Of a DNA stretch of 64,000 nt, positions 10,585-22,684 are shown in pieces. The notes beneath the pieces are model-generated. The model was not told the DNA's origin and searched no databases. It was given only the letters and a program-made list of their open reading frames with translations. Both the position numbers and the translations under genes were made by a program. Numbering within the stretch: position 1 is the first letter of the stretch; each line of letters starts with the position of its first letter. The DNA lies in assembly GCA_037126765.1 (NCBI GenBank), contig JBBCBC010000024.1:22913554-22977553 (forward strand). Reading direction: 5' to 3'. This DNA comes from Stenogyne calaminthoides. Lineage: Eukaryota; Streptophyta; Magnoliopsida; Lamiales; Lamiaceae.

Positions 10585-13500
10585 ATGGCCCCAACCGTGT
10601 TCGAGAAATTAGCCATAACCAACAAGCCATGGTACGAGTTCGCTGTCTCTCTTGAAAGCACAACCAACTCAAAGCCAGAAGAGGAGGCTTTGCATATGAT
10701 TCGACTGGCTAAACTCACCCATCTAGTCACAAGCCGACCAGACCAGGAGTTCGCAAAAGAGGTAATCGAATTCATCTGTAATTTGAGAATAGATGAAGAA
10801 GATTGTATGCACTCTTCGATTACCGTGTCGCATCTAGAGCATTCATCAAAATACATCGATTTTGAGAGGGAGTTGTACATTATTCCGAAAAATTTAAATG
10901 ACGTATTTGAGCTCTGTGATAGAGGAGAGGATCCTGCGATGTATATGTCGGGTAGAGAGCAGGAGTACCTAGATAGGATTGCTGAGAATCCTGTGAAGTT
11001 TGAAGCAACATTGCACAAGAGGCACCTAAAGCCACAATATCGTGTGCTGATGGATATTGTGAGCAAGAGCATCATGAGTCTTGCGGGGAGTTTTGAGCAA
11101 ATTAGTACCCCGAAGCTCAGATTGATGGCGGCGATCGAGGCATCTCCCACCACTGACTTCAACTGGCTGAAATTCTTAATTCAGATGGTGTCAGAGCAAG
11201 CCAAGGTCATAAAAAGAGTCAATGGGGCAAGATCCACCATGCCACCAAAATTGCTTATATTTTGGAGATGTGCAGAGAGGAGGAGGATATCTTCGCCAAC
11301 TCGACCCCATTCCCTAAATCCAAAATTCTCTTCAAGCCCACTGCTGTGAAGAAGCAGGGCATCCGAGGGAAAAGAGAAAAGAATGAAGAATCACCTTTTA
11401 TAGTTGCTGAGAAAGAGACCCAACAAACCAGCGGGAAGGTTCTGTTGGAGGCAAAAATGGAGCAAGGAGCAAAACTGATGAAGCGGAAGGATCTTGCTCC
11501 AAAGCGCAAAAGATTGGTGGTTCTCACCGACGAAGGTAGCAGTGATTCTGAGGAGATACAACCTGAGGGCAAATCCGCTCAGAGTTCACCATTGCAGGTG
11601 TTGGCTCAGGCTATCTCTAGGACTCAGGATCAAATTGAGGAGCAGGTCTTCTCTGAGGTGCTCGAGACATCACTCAGTTCAGATAAAATTTCTCAGGAAA
11701 TTTTTAAAGGAGCTCAGACCTCAGAGATGCCTACCTCGGGGCAAAGGGCTCAGACGGAAGAGCCACCAGAGTCAATCCGAAGATGTGCAGGCTCAGACTG
11801 ACGAGCCAACTCAGACTCATATTGAGGATATACCGGCTCAGCCTCAGAACCCACTCCGGATGCAAACCGAGGGACCGAATGCACAAACTTCCGAGATCTT
11901 TCTTTGAGGCTCGGGAGCATAATATACTTGATGAGCTCTGAAAGTGATCTATCGCTTGATTCCTTAGCAGGTTACTATCGAACCAGAGAGCCCGAGATGG
12001 AAGAAGGGCGAGGCTGAAGAAGGCGAATGGAGGAGCAAGGGGGAACGGTTCATCCTCATACCCTGATCTGCAAGATATCTTCTTCAGATTAAGGACGACA
12101 GTATATATCCTCAATCAGACTCTTCCCGAGATGCTTGATATAGCTGCATTCAGAGGGGAATATTGGTGGAATGAGGAGACAAACCTTTCCGACCGACTTC
12201 TCGTGGGTTCGGGGCGACAAAGCTTCGGGATGAAAAATTCCGATTTTGATGAAATTTGGTTCGTAGAGGAAGCTAGCTGAGAAGAAAGCAACAGAAGTTG
12301 GTGCCCCGAGCAGCAGAGACAAATCTAAAGATGGAGATGGGAACCAACAGGGAGATGCTGAGGATCAGTCTCAAATGGAAAAAGAGACTTCTGTTGCTGA
12401 TCAACCTCAATTGGAGACCGGAGCTCAGGATGAAGCCGAGCTCGGGATGATCAAATAAAGATGAAGGCGCGTAAGGTCGCCGAGATTGATCTCACTCCCG
12501 TAATGGAGAAACTTGAGAAGATTGAGCTAATGTCGATCAAAATTGCTCAAATGGAAGATACGTTACAATCAAGCTCGAAGATAATGGAAGGTCTTAGCCA
12601 TTCTTCTAATGCGGAGATACAAAACACTCGACCACTCGGATGACCTCCATGGAAGAAAAGTCAATGAAAAGTCGAGGGAGTCAAGGCAGAGCTAAGTCTT
12701 TGAAATGAAATGTAAGCACCGAGTGAGTCGATCGAATTTCTAGAGGTGAAACCGACAGAGAAAAAAAAGGAGGGCCGATCAAAAACCATTTGTTGAGGAA
12801 ATGAGCTCATGGTTCATGACCAAGATGACAGAGATGCTTAAAGATGCACTCTCGGCCGGTTTGCCCATTTATTCGAAGAACTGCTCGCGGGCTAAGAACC
12901 ACATCGAGAGAATGGAAGATGAGTAAAATCGTTAGCGGTGAGAGATCCCATGTGTGAGCAAAGAGAAAGCAAAAGATCACATGGACACAGCCTCTCTCCA
13001 GACTTCTTCCAAATTACGGTGCAAGAAAGGGGGAAAAGGAAGGTGAAGACCTCGGAAGTTCATGGCACGTGACTTTGGAGAAGAAGGCTCAAAAGATCTT
13101 TGAAATGATCAATCTAGCCAAAGCCTTAAAAGAAGTTGAAGCTACTGAGAAATTGAAATTCGCTCAGGTAAAGAAGCCCGTCTACACTCGAGTTTCTGAG
13201 CAAACCATGCTTGAGGTTGCAAGAGAGAAACTAAGTGCTAGAACAAAGGTTGGAACAAGCCAGGCTGGTGCTGAACTGCTTATGAAGAGGAAAGCCTTGG
13301 GCGATGTTCAAACTGTAAGCAAGCGTGCGAAGGCTTCTAAGCCAATCCAGAGAAAGCTGATTCTGGATGATGTAGATGCAGAAGAATCTGAGTCTCAACC
13401 TCAGAAGAAAGTCTTCAACACCAGAGAGGCTCTGAAGACACTCCAAAAGGAACAAGCTAAGAAAGCTGCTGCTTCGGTCTCAGGAGCGTCTGTAATCAGA

Positions 13501-14013
13501 AAGAAGATAGACGAAGAGCAGAGGCGAAGGAGTGACTTCAGGAAGTTTGCGAGCAAGAGGAAGGGAACATCGAAAGCGCTGAAGTGGCCCCATGTTGATA
13601 AATGGATGCCCATTAAACTCAACGACATGTGGGAAGAAGTGAAGAGAACCTTCTGGTTCAATTACGATGTTCTCAGGGAATGACGAGGGGAAGGCTCAAA
13701 TCAGAACGAAGCTTTCATTGAATATCTTCTCACCTTTTATCCAAAGTATCTACAAAGCTGGATTAACCTTGCGGATGAAGGTGGAGTACAGATAGTAGCC
13801 CCCGGACCATATTCCTATCCTCCTCCGAGACTTGATAATGGCTTGATAAATGAGAAGGCCATTACACAAGAAATTGCTCAGTACGCTGGTCAGTTGGGCC
13901 TAACTGGAAACAGTCCAAACATCATCAGGGAAAGAAATGAGCTGAAGAAGAGATTCTTCGGAATGTTTGATCTGGAAGTGCCCACTGATGAAGTCGAGAA
14001 TGAAGCAAACTGA
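10585..14013 (+). pseudogene. SIRE-A1 post-pol third frame, Sirevirus 'env-like' position, broken
   Basis: Likely start MAPTVFEKLAITNKPWYEF at 10585, matching the SIRE-A2 start. The N-terminal ~240 residues form a compact domain (EVIEFICNL; YIIPKNLNDVFEL; HLKPQYRVLMDIVSKSIM; LRLMAAI). Its pattern resembles the plant 'putative plant transposon protein' domain (about PF20167), an inference from memory of the family. After ~11240 come a basic and acidic low-complexity region, coiled-coil-like segments (12461-12640), a Lys/Glu-rich part (13069-13683) and a conserved C-terminus ending at 14011-14013 (FYPKYLQSWINLADEG; FGMFDLEVP). Several frames are needed. 11870-13060 is especially CAG/CTG-poor and broken. 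No signal peptide or membrane segment is evident, so the old 'envelope' label is doubtful. Confidence 0.7.
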
Positions 14014-14487
14014 AGAGCCGAATCAGAAGACCGAAGACTGAAGACTCAGAAGATTCTGTAATATTCAAATTTTGTCTTTTTGATTTTGTTTGATAAATTC
14101 ATTGTAATCTGTAATGGTATACTTATCATCAATGAAGATTTATCATTATGCTCAAAAGATAATATCTCATTATCTTATTTACATGTCTTTTATTTTGATA
14201 TGCCTGAATGAATGTCTCTGATCTGATTGTATGCTCATATATGGGAAATTATATGATGCTATGGGGGAAATTGTTTAAGTATTTGGTAATGGTCTACTTA
14301 AGAAAGATTCATTGCTGAAGAAATCTGTTGAATGTTTTAATTTGATTGGAGATTATTTATTTAAAGAGATTCCCTTCTTAAAGAAATTGTTGGGAGATTC
14401 TCTGATTCAGGAACCATCTTGTGATAGGATAAACTGAAACCTGAGTATAGGTTATATGTTTGTAACAAGATAGGTTTTGGCATCATC
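14014..14487 (+). other. SIRE-A1 3' untranslated spacer
   Basis: AT-rich sequence between the post-pol stop and the polypurine tract, with no frame. Includes a second GGGGGAAATTG-like purine tract near 14262-14273 (TGGGGGAAATTG). Sireviruses are known for extra polypurine tracts upstream of the one that primes plus-strand synthesis. Confidence 0.55.
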
Positions 14488-14501
14488 AAAAAGGGGGAAA
14501 T
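14488..14501 (+). other. SIRE-A1 polypurine tract
   Basis: AAAAAGGGGGAAAT lies directly against the 3' LTR start. It is the expected primer site for plus-strand DNA synthesis. The same tract abuts the 3' LTR in SIRE-A2 (18292-18304, minus) and SIRE-B (59816-59829). Confidence 0.9.
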
Positions 14502-16651
14502 TGTTGGGAGATGAATTTAATAAAAGATTATATGATTTTGATTAAGATCCCAAAACCCCTGAGTATGACATGTTCAGAATGGTCTTGATAGATGAGTCAG
14601 GATTCAGTTTTAGAGTATTCAGGATGTTATCTGCAAAATGTATAGTCAGCAGATATAGTTCAGATAGGTTTCAAGACTCAAGAACTCAAGATATGTTTCA
14701 AGAAACCTTAAGTTTTCAAAGATGAAATCAAGTCTTCAAGACTCAAGATGAAAACTAAGATATCAAGACTCAAGAGGGATACCGAGAATCAAGACTCAAA
14801 GATGAAGACTCAAGATATCGGCCAAGATAAAAATCAAGACTCAGGAGACTCAAGAACTCGAAGACTCGAGGACTCGTGGAGACTCAAGACTCAGAGACTC
14901 AAGACTAAGAATACTCAAGACTCAAGACTCGGTGAGACTCAAGACTCGTAAGACTCAGGAGACTCGTAAGACTCAAGAAATCAAATCACAGGATCAAGAT
15001 CGAGAATCGAAGATCAAGAATATCGAAGGCACAAGAATTATCGAAGACTCAAGAATATACCAATGCTCAAGATAAACCCGAATGTTCCGAGGCACTGAAT
15101 ATATCTATCTGAAGGATGCAAAACTGAGGAAAACGCGAATCCTTAGAAAAGTCAGATATTGCCAAGACATTCAAGATGCAGACAAAAGGAACTAAATCAG
15201 AAGTGTTGTTAAGGTTATATCAAACTCAGAGTTTGTAACCAAAAGAGCCGTTGAAGGTGTTTACCTTTTAATCGAGACAAAAGTCAAAAAGAGGAAGACG
15301 ACATCGCACCATACCGACATCGACAAAGGACAAAGTCTGAAAAAAGATGTCGATGTACGAAAAGTTCCAGATCGCAAAAAGTGAAGACCGGCTACATGAA
15401 AGGCTATTGCCTAAAACATGTTAGGGAGTTTCAAACACTAAATATAGCCGTTTCTCACACACCTTAAGAGGGAACTCACGAAGCTATCTCTGCAACGGAT
15501 AGTTTTCAAGAGTGACCTTGGTGTATGCCTATAAATACTGATAACTCTCTACATTGTAAGGTTACGGGAAATTTATACGCAACTCAAGAGCTCAAACTTA
15601 TTCTTGCAAAAGTTAAAGCACTCGAAATACCTTGAATTTCCCAAGTGCTTCTATTGAAGAGAGCTCACTTTACTACGCCTAGCTGGATAAGATATCTCCA
15701 AAGCTTAGTCGAGATATCCTATCCCTTTGCATTGTGCTTCATTGTAAAGGATATCTCATCCTAGTTGGAAACCAACCAAGAAACCCCAAACCCTTGAGAA
15801 GGTAGTTGGAGTGTGTTTGTTGGTGAGAAAAAGTTGTAAAGAGTTAGTAAACTACGTGGAGTAGTCAGAAAACTCTAGAGGAGAAGTTAGTAAGCTACAG
15901 GGGTAGTCTGAAAGCTTGTGTGTGATTGAGTAAGTAAACTACGGAGGTAGTCAGAAAACTCAAGGTCGGGTTGGGTAAGTAAACTATGAGGAGTAGTCAG
16001 AAAACTCAGGGCCGAGTTGAGTAAGTAAACTACAAGGTAGTCAGAAAGCTCAAAAGTGTTTAGTGAATTTCTCTGAAGAGTCAGGGAGAGTGGATGTAGG
16101 AGCTTGAGTCTCTGAACCACTATAATTGCTGTGTTCTTTATTGCTTTCCTTATTCGCGGTTTGCTTAATTTGCATTGACTTGTTTTTGAAAGCATATTTT
16201 TCATCGATATTTTGGGTTGGAATCACCCACTGGAAGTTGCATAAGTGAATCAGCCTAATCACTATTTCATAAAGAGAAGGTTTTTCAAAGAATGCTTAAA
16301 ACGAAAGTATAAACTAAAGGGCCAACCATTCAAGCATTTCGAATCGTAAGTAGCTAGAACAGATAGTTACCAAACCGAACTCTCTTCCGAGGATTCAAGA
16401 AGATAGTTATCTCGATCCAAGCAATTTCCAGGATCTCGACACTAAGGACTCGGTTGGGATTATCCGAGGTATCCAAAGTTCGGTGTCATTTGTCTCAAGA
16501 GACTTTGACTCAGAGCGATCGTCAGGCTTCTCGTAACCTAATCTTCAAGATTATCGACCCAAGTCGACCTCGGTTAGAAAAAGTTTTAAAAACACCGAAC
16601 ACGTGTATTCCCCCCTAACACGTGTAAGACTCGTTTGCACCGGGACCAACA
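14502..16651 (+). repeat. SIRE-A1 3' LTR
   Basis: Starts TGTTGGGAGATG and ends GGGACCAACA, matching 1810-3983 nearly base for base over long stretches. The exception is the U3 minisatellite region 14680-15110, where CTGA has become TCA or TCGA and CAG has become CG or CAAG. TATA box at 15529-15537. The U5 palindrome at 16600-16624 has one mismatched arm base (TAACACGTG). Confidence 0.95.
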
Positions 16652-16656
16652 AACAG

Positions 16657-18291
16657 TGATTAAGGTTGTGATCAGTTGATGCTAGTTCAATTGGATTGGT
16701 TCCAACCGAATATCGATGAATTATGCTTTCAAATGAAAAACATGCAATGATAATAATGCAATCTGTAAAGCAAAACAACACAAAGAATTATAGTGGTTCG
16801 AGAGACTCAAGCTCCTACGCCCACTCTCTCGACCTTCGTGAGAAATTCCTTAACCACTTCCTAAAGCTCGGGGCGACTCACCGCAGACTTACTCACTTTT
16901 CTACCTTGAGTTTTAAGGTCGACTCACCTGCGGTTTACTAACTCAACACACACAAGTGTTCGGGACTACCACAAGTAGCTTACTAACTTCTTCTCTTGAG
17001 TTTTTTCGCTAACTCATCAGAGCATACTAACTCTTTTTATTAACTCCAACTCACCAACAAAACACACTCAAACTACCTTAACAAAAGGGTTTGGGTTTTG
17101 GGTTGGTTTCCAAGTAGGATGAGATATCCTTTATAATAAGAACAATGCAAAGGCTAGGATATCTCTACTAACCTTTGGATATATCTTATCAATCTAGGCT
17201 TAGTGAATGAGCTCTCTTCAATGTGAAACACTTGGGAAATTCTAGGTTTTTCGAAAGTGCTTCAATTTGCAATAATATTGAATGAGCTCTTGAGTTGCTT
17301 TCAAATTTCCCGTAACCTCTCAATGTAAAGGGTCACTAGTATTTATAGGCAACTTCACCAAGGTCACTCTTGAAAAACTATCCGTTGGAGGAGATAGCTT
17401 CACGAGTTTCCTCTTATGGTGTTTGATGAAAGGCTATTTTTAGGGTTTGAATACTCCCTTGCATGTTTTAGAAAATATGCATTCATGTAGCCAATCACCA
17501 CTTTTTGTAGTCTGGAACATAGTATTATCGACATGATTGATGACTGCCGCTTTCGAAAGGTCGAGAAAGTACGATTGTTGTCTTTCTCTGGATTGGTTCT
17601 TGTCTTCAGTAAATGTAGACAAACATAACGGCTCTTTTTGGTCAATCTCTCTGAGTGAGATAACCTTAAACAACACTTAGACTTAGTTCCTTTTGTCTGC
17701 ATATGAATGTCTTGGGCAATATCTATTTTTCTGTATATTTGTGTTTTTCTCAGTTTTGTAGTCTTCATATAGATATTATTCAGTGCCTTGGAACATTCAG
17801 GTTATAATCGAGTATTCATATCTTCTCGAAGTCTTCAAGAATACCGGGTCTTCAAGATCTTGATATCTTGATGTCTTCGAGATCTTCTCGAGACTTCAGT
17901 GTCTTCTGAGTCTTCAGTGTCTTCTGAGTCTTCGTGAGTCTTCAGTGACATACTGAGTCTTCAGTGACATATCGAAGTCTGATGTCATACGAGTCTTCAA
18001 GTGACATACCGAGTCTTGATGACATACCGAGTCTTCAATGACATCGAGTCTTCAAAGATCACACCGAGACTTCAGATACATATCGAGTCTTGATTTCTTG
18101 AAACTTCTCGAGTCTTCAGAATCTTCAAAATCTAACCTGATCTATATCTGCTGACTATACATGGTGCAGATAGCTTCCTGAACACTCTATACTGAATCAT
18201 GACTCAGTCTACAAGATTATCCTGAACATGTCATACTCTGGGGTTTTGGGATCTAATCAAAATCTTCTTTATTAAATTCATCTCCCAACAA
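16657..18291 (-). repeat. SIRE-A2 3' LTR, inner fragment (U3 end)
   Basis: Resumes the LTR interrupted at 1809, sharing the AACAG target site, and ends CATCTCCCAACA at 18291 next to the polypurine tract. Matches 40621-42282. Its U3 minisatellite (17860-18120, GAGTCTTCAGTG-type on the plus strand) is partly eroded at CAG/CTG sites. TATA box complement at 17340-17349. Confidence 0.93.
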
Positions 18292-18304
18292 TTTCCCCCT
18301 TTTT
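18292..18304 (-). other. SIRE-A2 polypurine tract
   Basis: Reads AAAAGGGGGAAAT on the minus strand, directly against the 3' LTR. This fixes the element's orientation. Confidence 0.88.
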
Positions 18305-18562
18305 GATGATGCCAAAACCATCTTGTTACAATAACCTAACCTATACTCAGGTTTCAGTTTTTCTATTACAATCCAAAATGGCAATTCTCCCAACAATTTC
18401 AAAACATATGGCATATCAAACATAAAAGACATGTAAAAGATAATGAGATATTATCTTTGAGCATAAAGATAAATTTTCATTGACGTAAGATCAGAGTTAC
18501 AGATTACAATGAAAATCAAAAACAAAAACAGAAGTACAAAAAGTCTTCAGTCTTCATCATCT

Positions 18563-21500
18563 TCAGTCTTCATCAACTTCATCCTCAGGCACCTCCAGGT
18601 TGAACATCCCATAGTATCTTTTCTTCAATTCATCCCTTGCTTTGATGATGTCTGGGTTGTTTCCTGTCAGGCCAAGTTGGATGGCATACTGAGCAATCTC
18701 TTGAGAAATGGCTGTCTCATTCACATAGCCATTTTCAAGTCTTGGAGTTGGGTAAGTATATGGACCAGGGGCAACTATCTGAGTATTTCCCTCATCTGCC
18801 AAGTTGATCCAACTTTGCAGGTACTTAGGATAGAATGTCAACAGGTATTCAATGAAGGCTTCATTCATATCCGAGCTGGTCCCCCTCCATTCTCTCAGAA
18901 TTTCATAGTAGAACCAGAAGGTTCACTTGATTTCCTCCCACGCATCATTGAATTGAATAGGCATCCAATTGTCAATGTGCGGCCATTTTTGAGCTTTCTC
19001 TGTACCCCTCCGCTTGCTCAAGAACTTCTTGAAACCACTTCTTCTTTTCTGCTCTTCTTCTTTCTTTTTCCTGATCACAGGAACACCTGATACAGAAGCT
19101 GCAGTTTTCTTCTCTTTTTCAACTTGAAGGGTTTTCAGAGCTTTCTTTGTGTTGAAGACTTCTTTTTCAGCTTCTTCCTCAGATTCTTCAAAATCAATAA
19201 TTAATTTCCTCTTAGTAGATTTAGAAGCTTTAGCTCTTTTCTTCTTCTCCTGCTCCATAAATGCCACAGCCTTTCTCTTTCCAGGTTTGGCTTGCTCTTC
19301 ACCGGCTTGGCTTGTTTCCACCATCCTTCTACCACTCAGTTTCTCAGAAATTGCTTCCTGAATTGTCTGCTCAGATACTTGAGTGTAGATAGGCTCTTCA
19401 GTTTCTTTGAATTTGAGCTTCTCAGTGGCTTCCACTTCTTTTAAGGCATCAGCAATTATTTTCTCTTCAGCTTCTTTATCAGCCTTTCTCTTCAAGGTTT
19501 GTGCCAACAATTCACTTAGCTTGTCACCAGGTTTTTCCCCCTTTTTGGCACCATACCTTGGAAGAAGTTGAGAAAGTGCGGTATCCATATGATATTGCTC
19601 TTTGCTTATACATCACACTTCCCCTGCCAACTGATCGTGCTCATCTTCCAACCTCCTCATGTGATTTTTAGCTACTGAGAACTCTTCAGAAAGAGGTGCA
19701 AACTGGTTTGAGAAGACATTTTGCATCATCTCTGTCATCTTGGTCATGAGCATAGAGCCCATTTCCTCAACAACTGTCTTGATCATTGGATCATTCTTCT
19801 CAACCAGCTTGGCTTCAAGATATGCTGTTCTTTCCTGATACATCTGCTTCATCTCTGCATTTAGCTCAGCTTTGACTACATCAACCTTTCCCTCCAGGGT
19901 AGTCATTTTATCAGCAAGAGATTTTTGAAGCTGCATCATGTCTGAAGATGAACTCAGGTTTTCTAGCTTCTGAAACTGGCTTGCCAAGGTTTCTTCAATT
20001 TGGGTCACTTTCTCCACCATTGGCACCACCTTCTCCAATTTGTCCAAGATAGGACTGAGGTCAATCTCTGGAGTGAGTATAACATTTTCCACCTGAGCCT
20101 CAGTCTGCATATCAGACATAACAGATTTAAAGATAGGAACTTCAGTAGCTTTGGCATAATGTTTAATAGTGTCAAAAGTTACCTGAAGAGTGCTAACTTT
20201 AGTCTGAGGATGTGAGATAGCAGTCTGTCCAGCATCAGTTTCCTTCTCCATCTGAGATTGATGTTCGGGATCCTCTTGTTGGTCACCCTCTTTATCTTGA
20301 TCCTTAGAACTGGAGGCATCACCAACAGCTTCCCTCCTCTCAGCCACCTCCTTCTTGACTAGCTCATCAAAATCAGCATTTTTCATCCTGAGCTTAGTCT
20401 TCCTGAATCCAGAGAACTCTGTCATCACAAAGTTATCTCAACATTCCACTGATCCTCTCCTCCGAAGGAGGCAATGTTCAGCATCTCTGGAAGAGTCTGA
20501 TTCAGGATGTAGACTGTGGTTCTGAGTCTGAAGAAGAGATCCTGAAGGTCAGGATATGAGCTCAGCTCAGGGTACCTATCAAGAATGAATCGTTCCCCCT
20601 TGTTGCGCCATTCAGTTTCTTTTGCCTCTCTCTTCTTCAGTTTTGGGCTCTCAGGATCAGTCGGATCAGATTGAATGAGTCCAGGTGCTGAGGGATTGAG
20701 GAATGGTTCACTCAGGAGCGCATCCAAATTCAGTAGCTCCTGAGGTTCAGATTGATCTGAGGTCTGAACAGGTATCTCCTCAGTAGGAACCTGAGGTCCC
20801 TTGAATATTTCCTGAGATATTTTATCTGAGCTCAGAGATGTTCCGAGAACCTCAGAGAAAACATGTTCCTCAGTTTGTTCCTGTGCAATTGTCACAACCT
20901 GAGCCAGAACTTGCAGCGGAGATTTCAGTCCTTGCTGGCCTTCAGGTTGGACTTCGCCGATGTATTTTGACCTCCTCCTCAGTAATAGTTTGAAGTTTTC
21001 TGCGTTTCTGAGGGGCCAGTGTTTTCTTCTTCAGTTTTTCTCCCTTTTCCCTTTTCACCTCCATCAGGGCTTTCCCCCTGGCTTGTTGGGCTTCATCAGC
21101 TCCTTCTTTAGCGGTCTCCTCCTGAGACTTCGAGCTTTTCTGTTTCCTTCCTTTCAAAGTCTTTTTTGTTGTTGTTGGCTTGAACAGAATTTTAGACTTT
21201 GGAAAGGGTGAGGAATTGGCGAAGATATCCTCTTCTTCTCTGCACATTTCTAAGATGAATGCAATCTTGGTTGCATGTAGGATCTTCCCTTTGATGACAA
21301 CCGACCCATTCACCTTCTGAACTTGTTTTGCTTGATCACTCACCACTTTGATTAAATAATGTAGCCAATTGAATGAAGTGGTGGGTGAATCTTCAATTGC
21401 CGCCATTAACCTCAACTTCGGTGTACTAATCTGTTCAAAGTTGCCGGACCTACTCATTATGCATTTACTCACAATGTCCAGCAACACTCGATATTTAGGC

Positions 21501-21947
21501 TTCAAATGCCTTTTATTCAGAGTTGCTTCGAATTTAACTGGATGCTCTGCAATTCTATCCAGATATTCTTGCTCCTTACCCATCATATAAACTGTAGGGT
21601 CTTCTCCTCTATCGCTCAATTCATATATGGCATTAAGGTTCTTAGGAATGATATACAATTCCCTAAAAAAAATCCACATACTTTGAACTATGCTCTAAAT
21701 GAGAGACTGTAATCTGCGATTCTATACAATCCTCATCATCTAATTTCAAATTAGAGATAAACTCTATTACCTCTTTTGCGTATTCTGCCTCTGGTTGATT
21801 CGCAACCAGGCAAGTAAGTTTTGCCAATCGAATCATGTGCAACGCTTCTTCTTCGTGAGTTGCATTTGATGAGCTTTCGAGAGAAACGACGTATTCATAC
21901 CAAGGTTTGTTAGAGATGGCAAGTTTATCGTATATAGAGAACGTCAT
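18563..21947 (-). pseudogene. SIRE-A2 post-pol third frame, best-preserved copy in the window
   Basis: Spans about 1,120 codons from the ATG at 21947 (MTFSIYDKLAISNKPWYEY) to the stop at 18563. The N-terminal domain (YIIPKNLNAIYEL; HLKPKYRVLLDIVSK; KIAFILEMCREEEDIF) runs to ~21200. Then come a Lys-rich stretch, an acidic Gln/Glu-rich part, a long coiled-coil-like region (20150-19620), a basic Lys/Glu segment (19588-18923) and the conserved C-terminus (FYPKYLQSWINLADEG). Lesions are three frameshifts (near 21670 in an A-run, near 20945, near 20426) and two in-frame TGA codons (19613-19615, 18923-18925). At 18923 SIRE-A1 has AGA. Rich in charged residues, with no membrane segment; it may be structural or nucleic-acid associated rather than an envelope. 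Function unknown. Confidence 0.72.
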
Positions 21948-22075
21948 TTTTTGAAGAATTTTTGTGAAGGGTTTTGAAGAAGATGATAATATTTCTTGGC
22001 AATCGAAATTTTTTGACGCAGAGTGTTTTGAAGATGAAGGTTATTTGGAATTGGGCTTTGAAGGAATTCTTCAAT

Positions 22076-22085
22076 AGATATATAG
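22076..22085 (-). promoter_or_regulatory. Putative internal TATA box, SIRE-A2 post-pol frame
   Basis: Reads CTATATATCT on the minus strand, ~130 bases before the start at 21947. The leader between them is pyrimidine-rich on the coding strand (TCTTCTTCAAAACCCTTC), typical of plant transcription starts. See the homologous site at 10451-10460. Confidence 0.4.
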
Positions 22086-22684
22086 GATTTGATTTATTGA
22101 AAATCGTACAGATGAAGAAATCGACGGTTGAGATTAAACACCGACTAAATCGGGTATATGAAAGGACGATTTCACAAATATTACGCCGCCAATTTAACCT
22201 TATTGGTGATTAATGAACAAAGGCAATTAATCATCATTCTGCGGACCATTGACTTTCTTCGAGATTTCAAAGGTCCGCCCAAATATTCCTTCAGTGTTAT
22301 GTTATTTATTGTCAATGATTCTTGAGAGATCCGTTAGACAATAAATGTGTTGCATGAGTCAATACTTCTTCGGACTAATTTCCTCCATCGGTCTTATCGA
22401 AGTTTTGACCTTGATAAAATGTCAAGATAATATCGAAGTCTTGGCGAGGTCAAGATAATCTTGGAAATCTTGAAAAGGGGTCAAGATAGTCTTGAATCTT
22501 GAAAAAGGGGTCAAGATGATCTCGAAATCTTGAAAAAGGTCAGTATAGTACTAAGTACTGATCTTCGGGATAACTGAGTTTCCCAAGACTCGAGTTCAGT
22601 ACTTTCAATTTTATTTCGAAGTTTCAAGTAAAAACCTGAGAAAACTTCATGCATCCGAAAACCTTCAATTTTTTTGATTTACTT
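22086..22684 (-). other. SIRE-A2 spacer between pol and post-pol frame
   Basis: No coding frame. Equivalent to 9953-10450 of SIRE-A1. 22390-22560 repeats GGTCAAGAT(A/G) and TCTTGAAA words and lacks CAG/CTG triplets; the matching part of A1 reads GGTCAGTA and TACTGA, so it looks like another collapsed patch. Confidence 0.45.

Larger units (their letters stand above)
1810..16651 (+). mobile_element. SIRE-A1: Sirevirus-like Ty1/copia retrotransposon, both LTRs present
   Basis: Complete in outline: 5' LTR 1810-3983, primer site 3986-3997, gag 4121-6462, pol ~6589-9952, post-pol frame 10585-14013, polypurine tract 14488-14501, 3' LTR 14502-16651. A perfect AACAG TSD flanks it (1805-1809 and 16652-16656). 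It is inserted, in opposite orientation, in the 3' LTR of its relative SIRE-A2. The total of 14.8 kb is long for copia but fits Sireviruses with an extra frame. The coding regions are broken, partly in patches where CAG/CTG triplets have collapsed. Confidence 0.95.

Noticed and set aside
10569..11162. 197-codon minus-strand frame
   Set aside because: Exact antisense shadow of the SIRE-A1 post-pol domain, whose plus-strand protein is conserved in SIRE-A2.
10585..14013. Viral envelope protein
   Set aside because: The post-pol position of Sireviruses was historically called env-like, but no signal peptide, cleavage site or transmembrane segment is visible in any of the three copies.
18509..19090. 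193-codon plus-strand frame
   Set aside because: Shadow of the C-terminal part of the SIRE-A2 post-pol frame, which is conserved on the minus strand.
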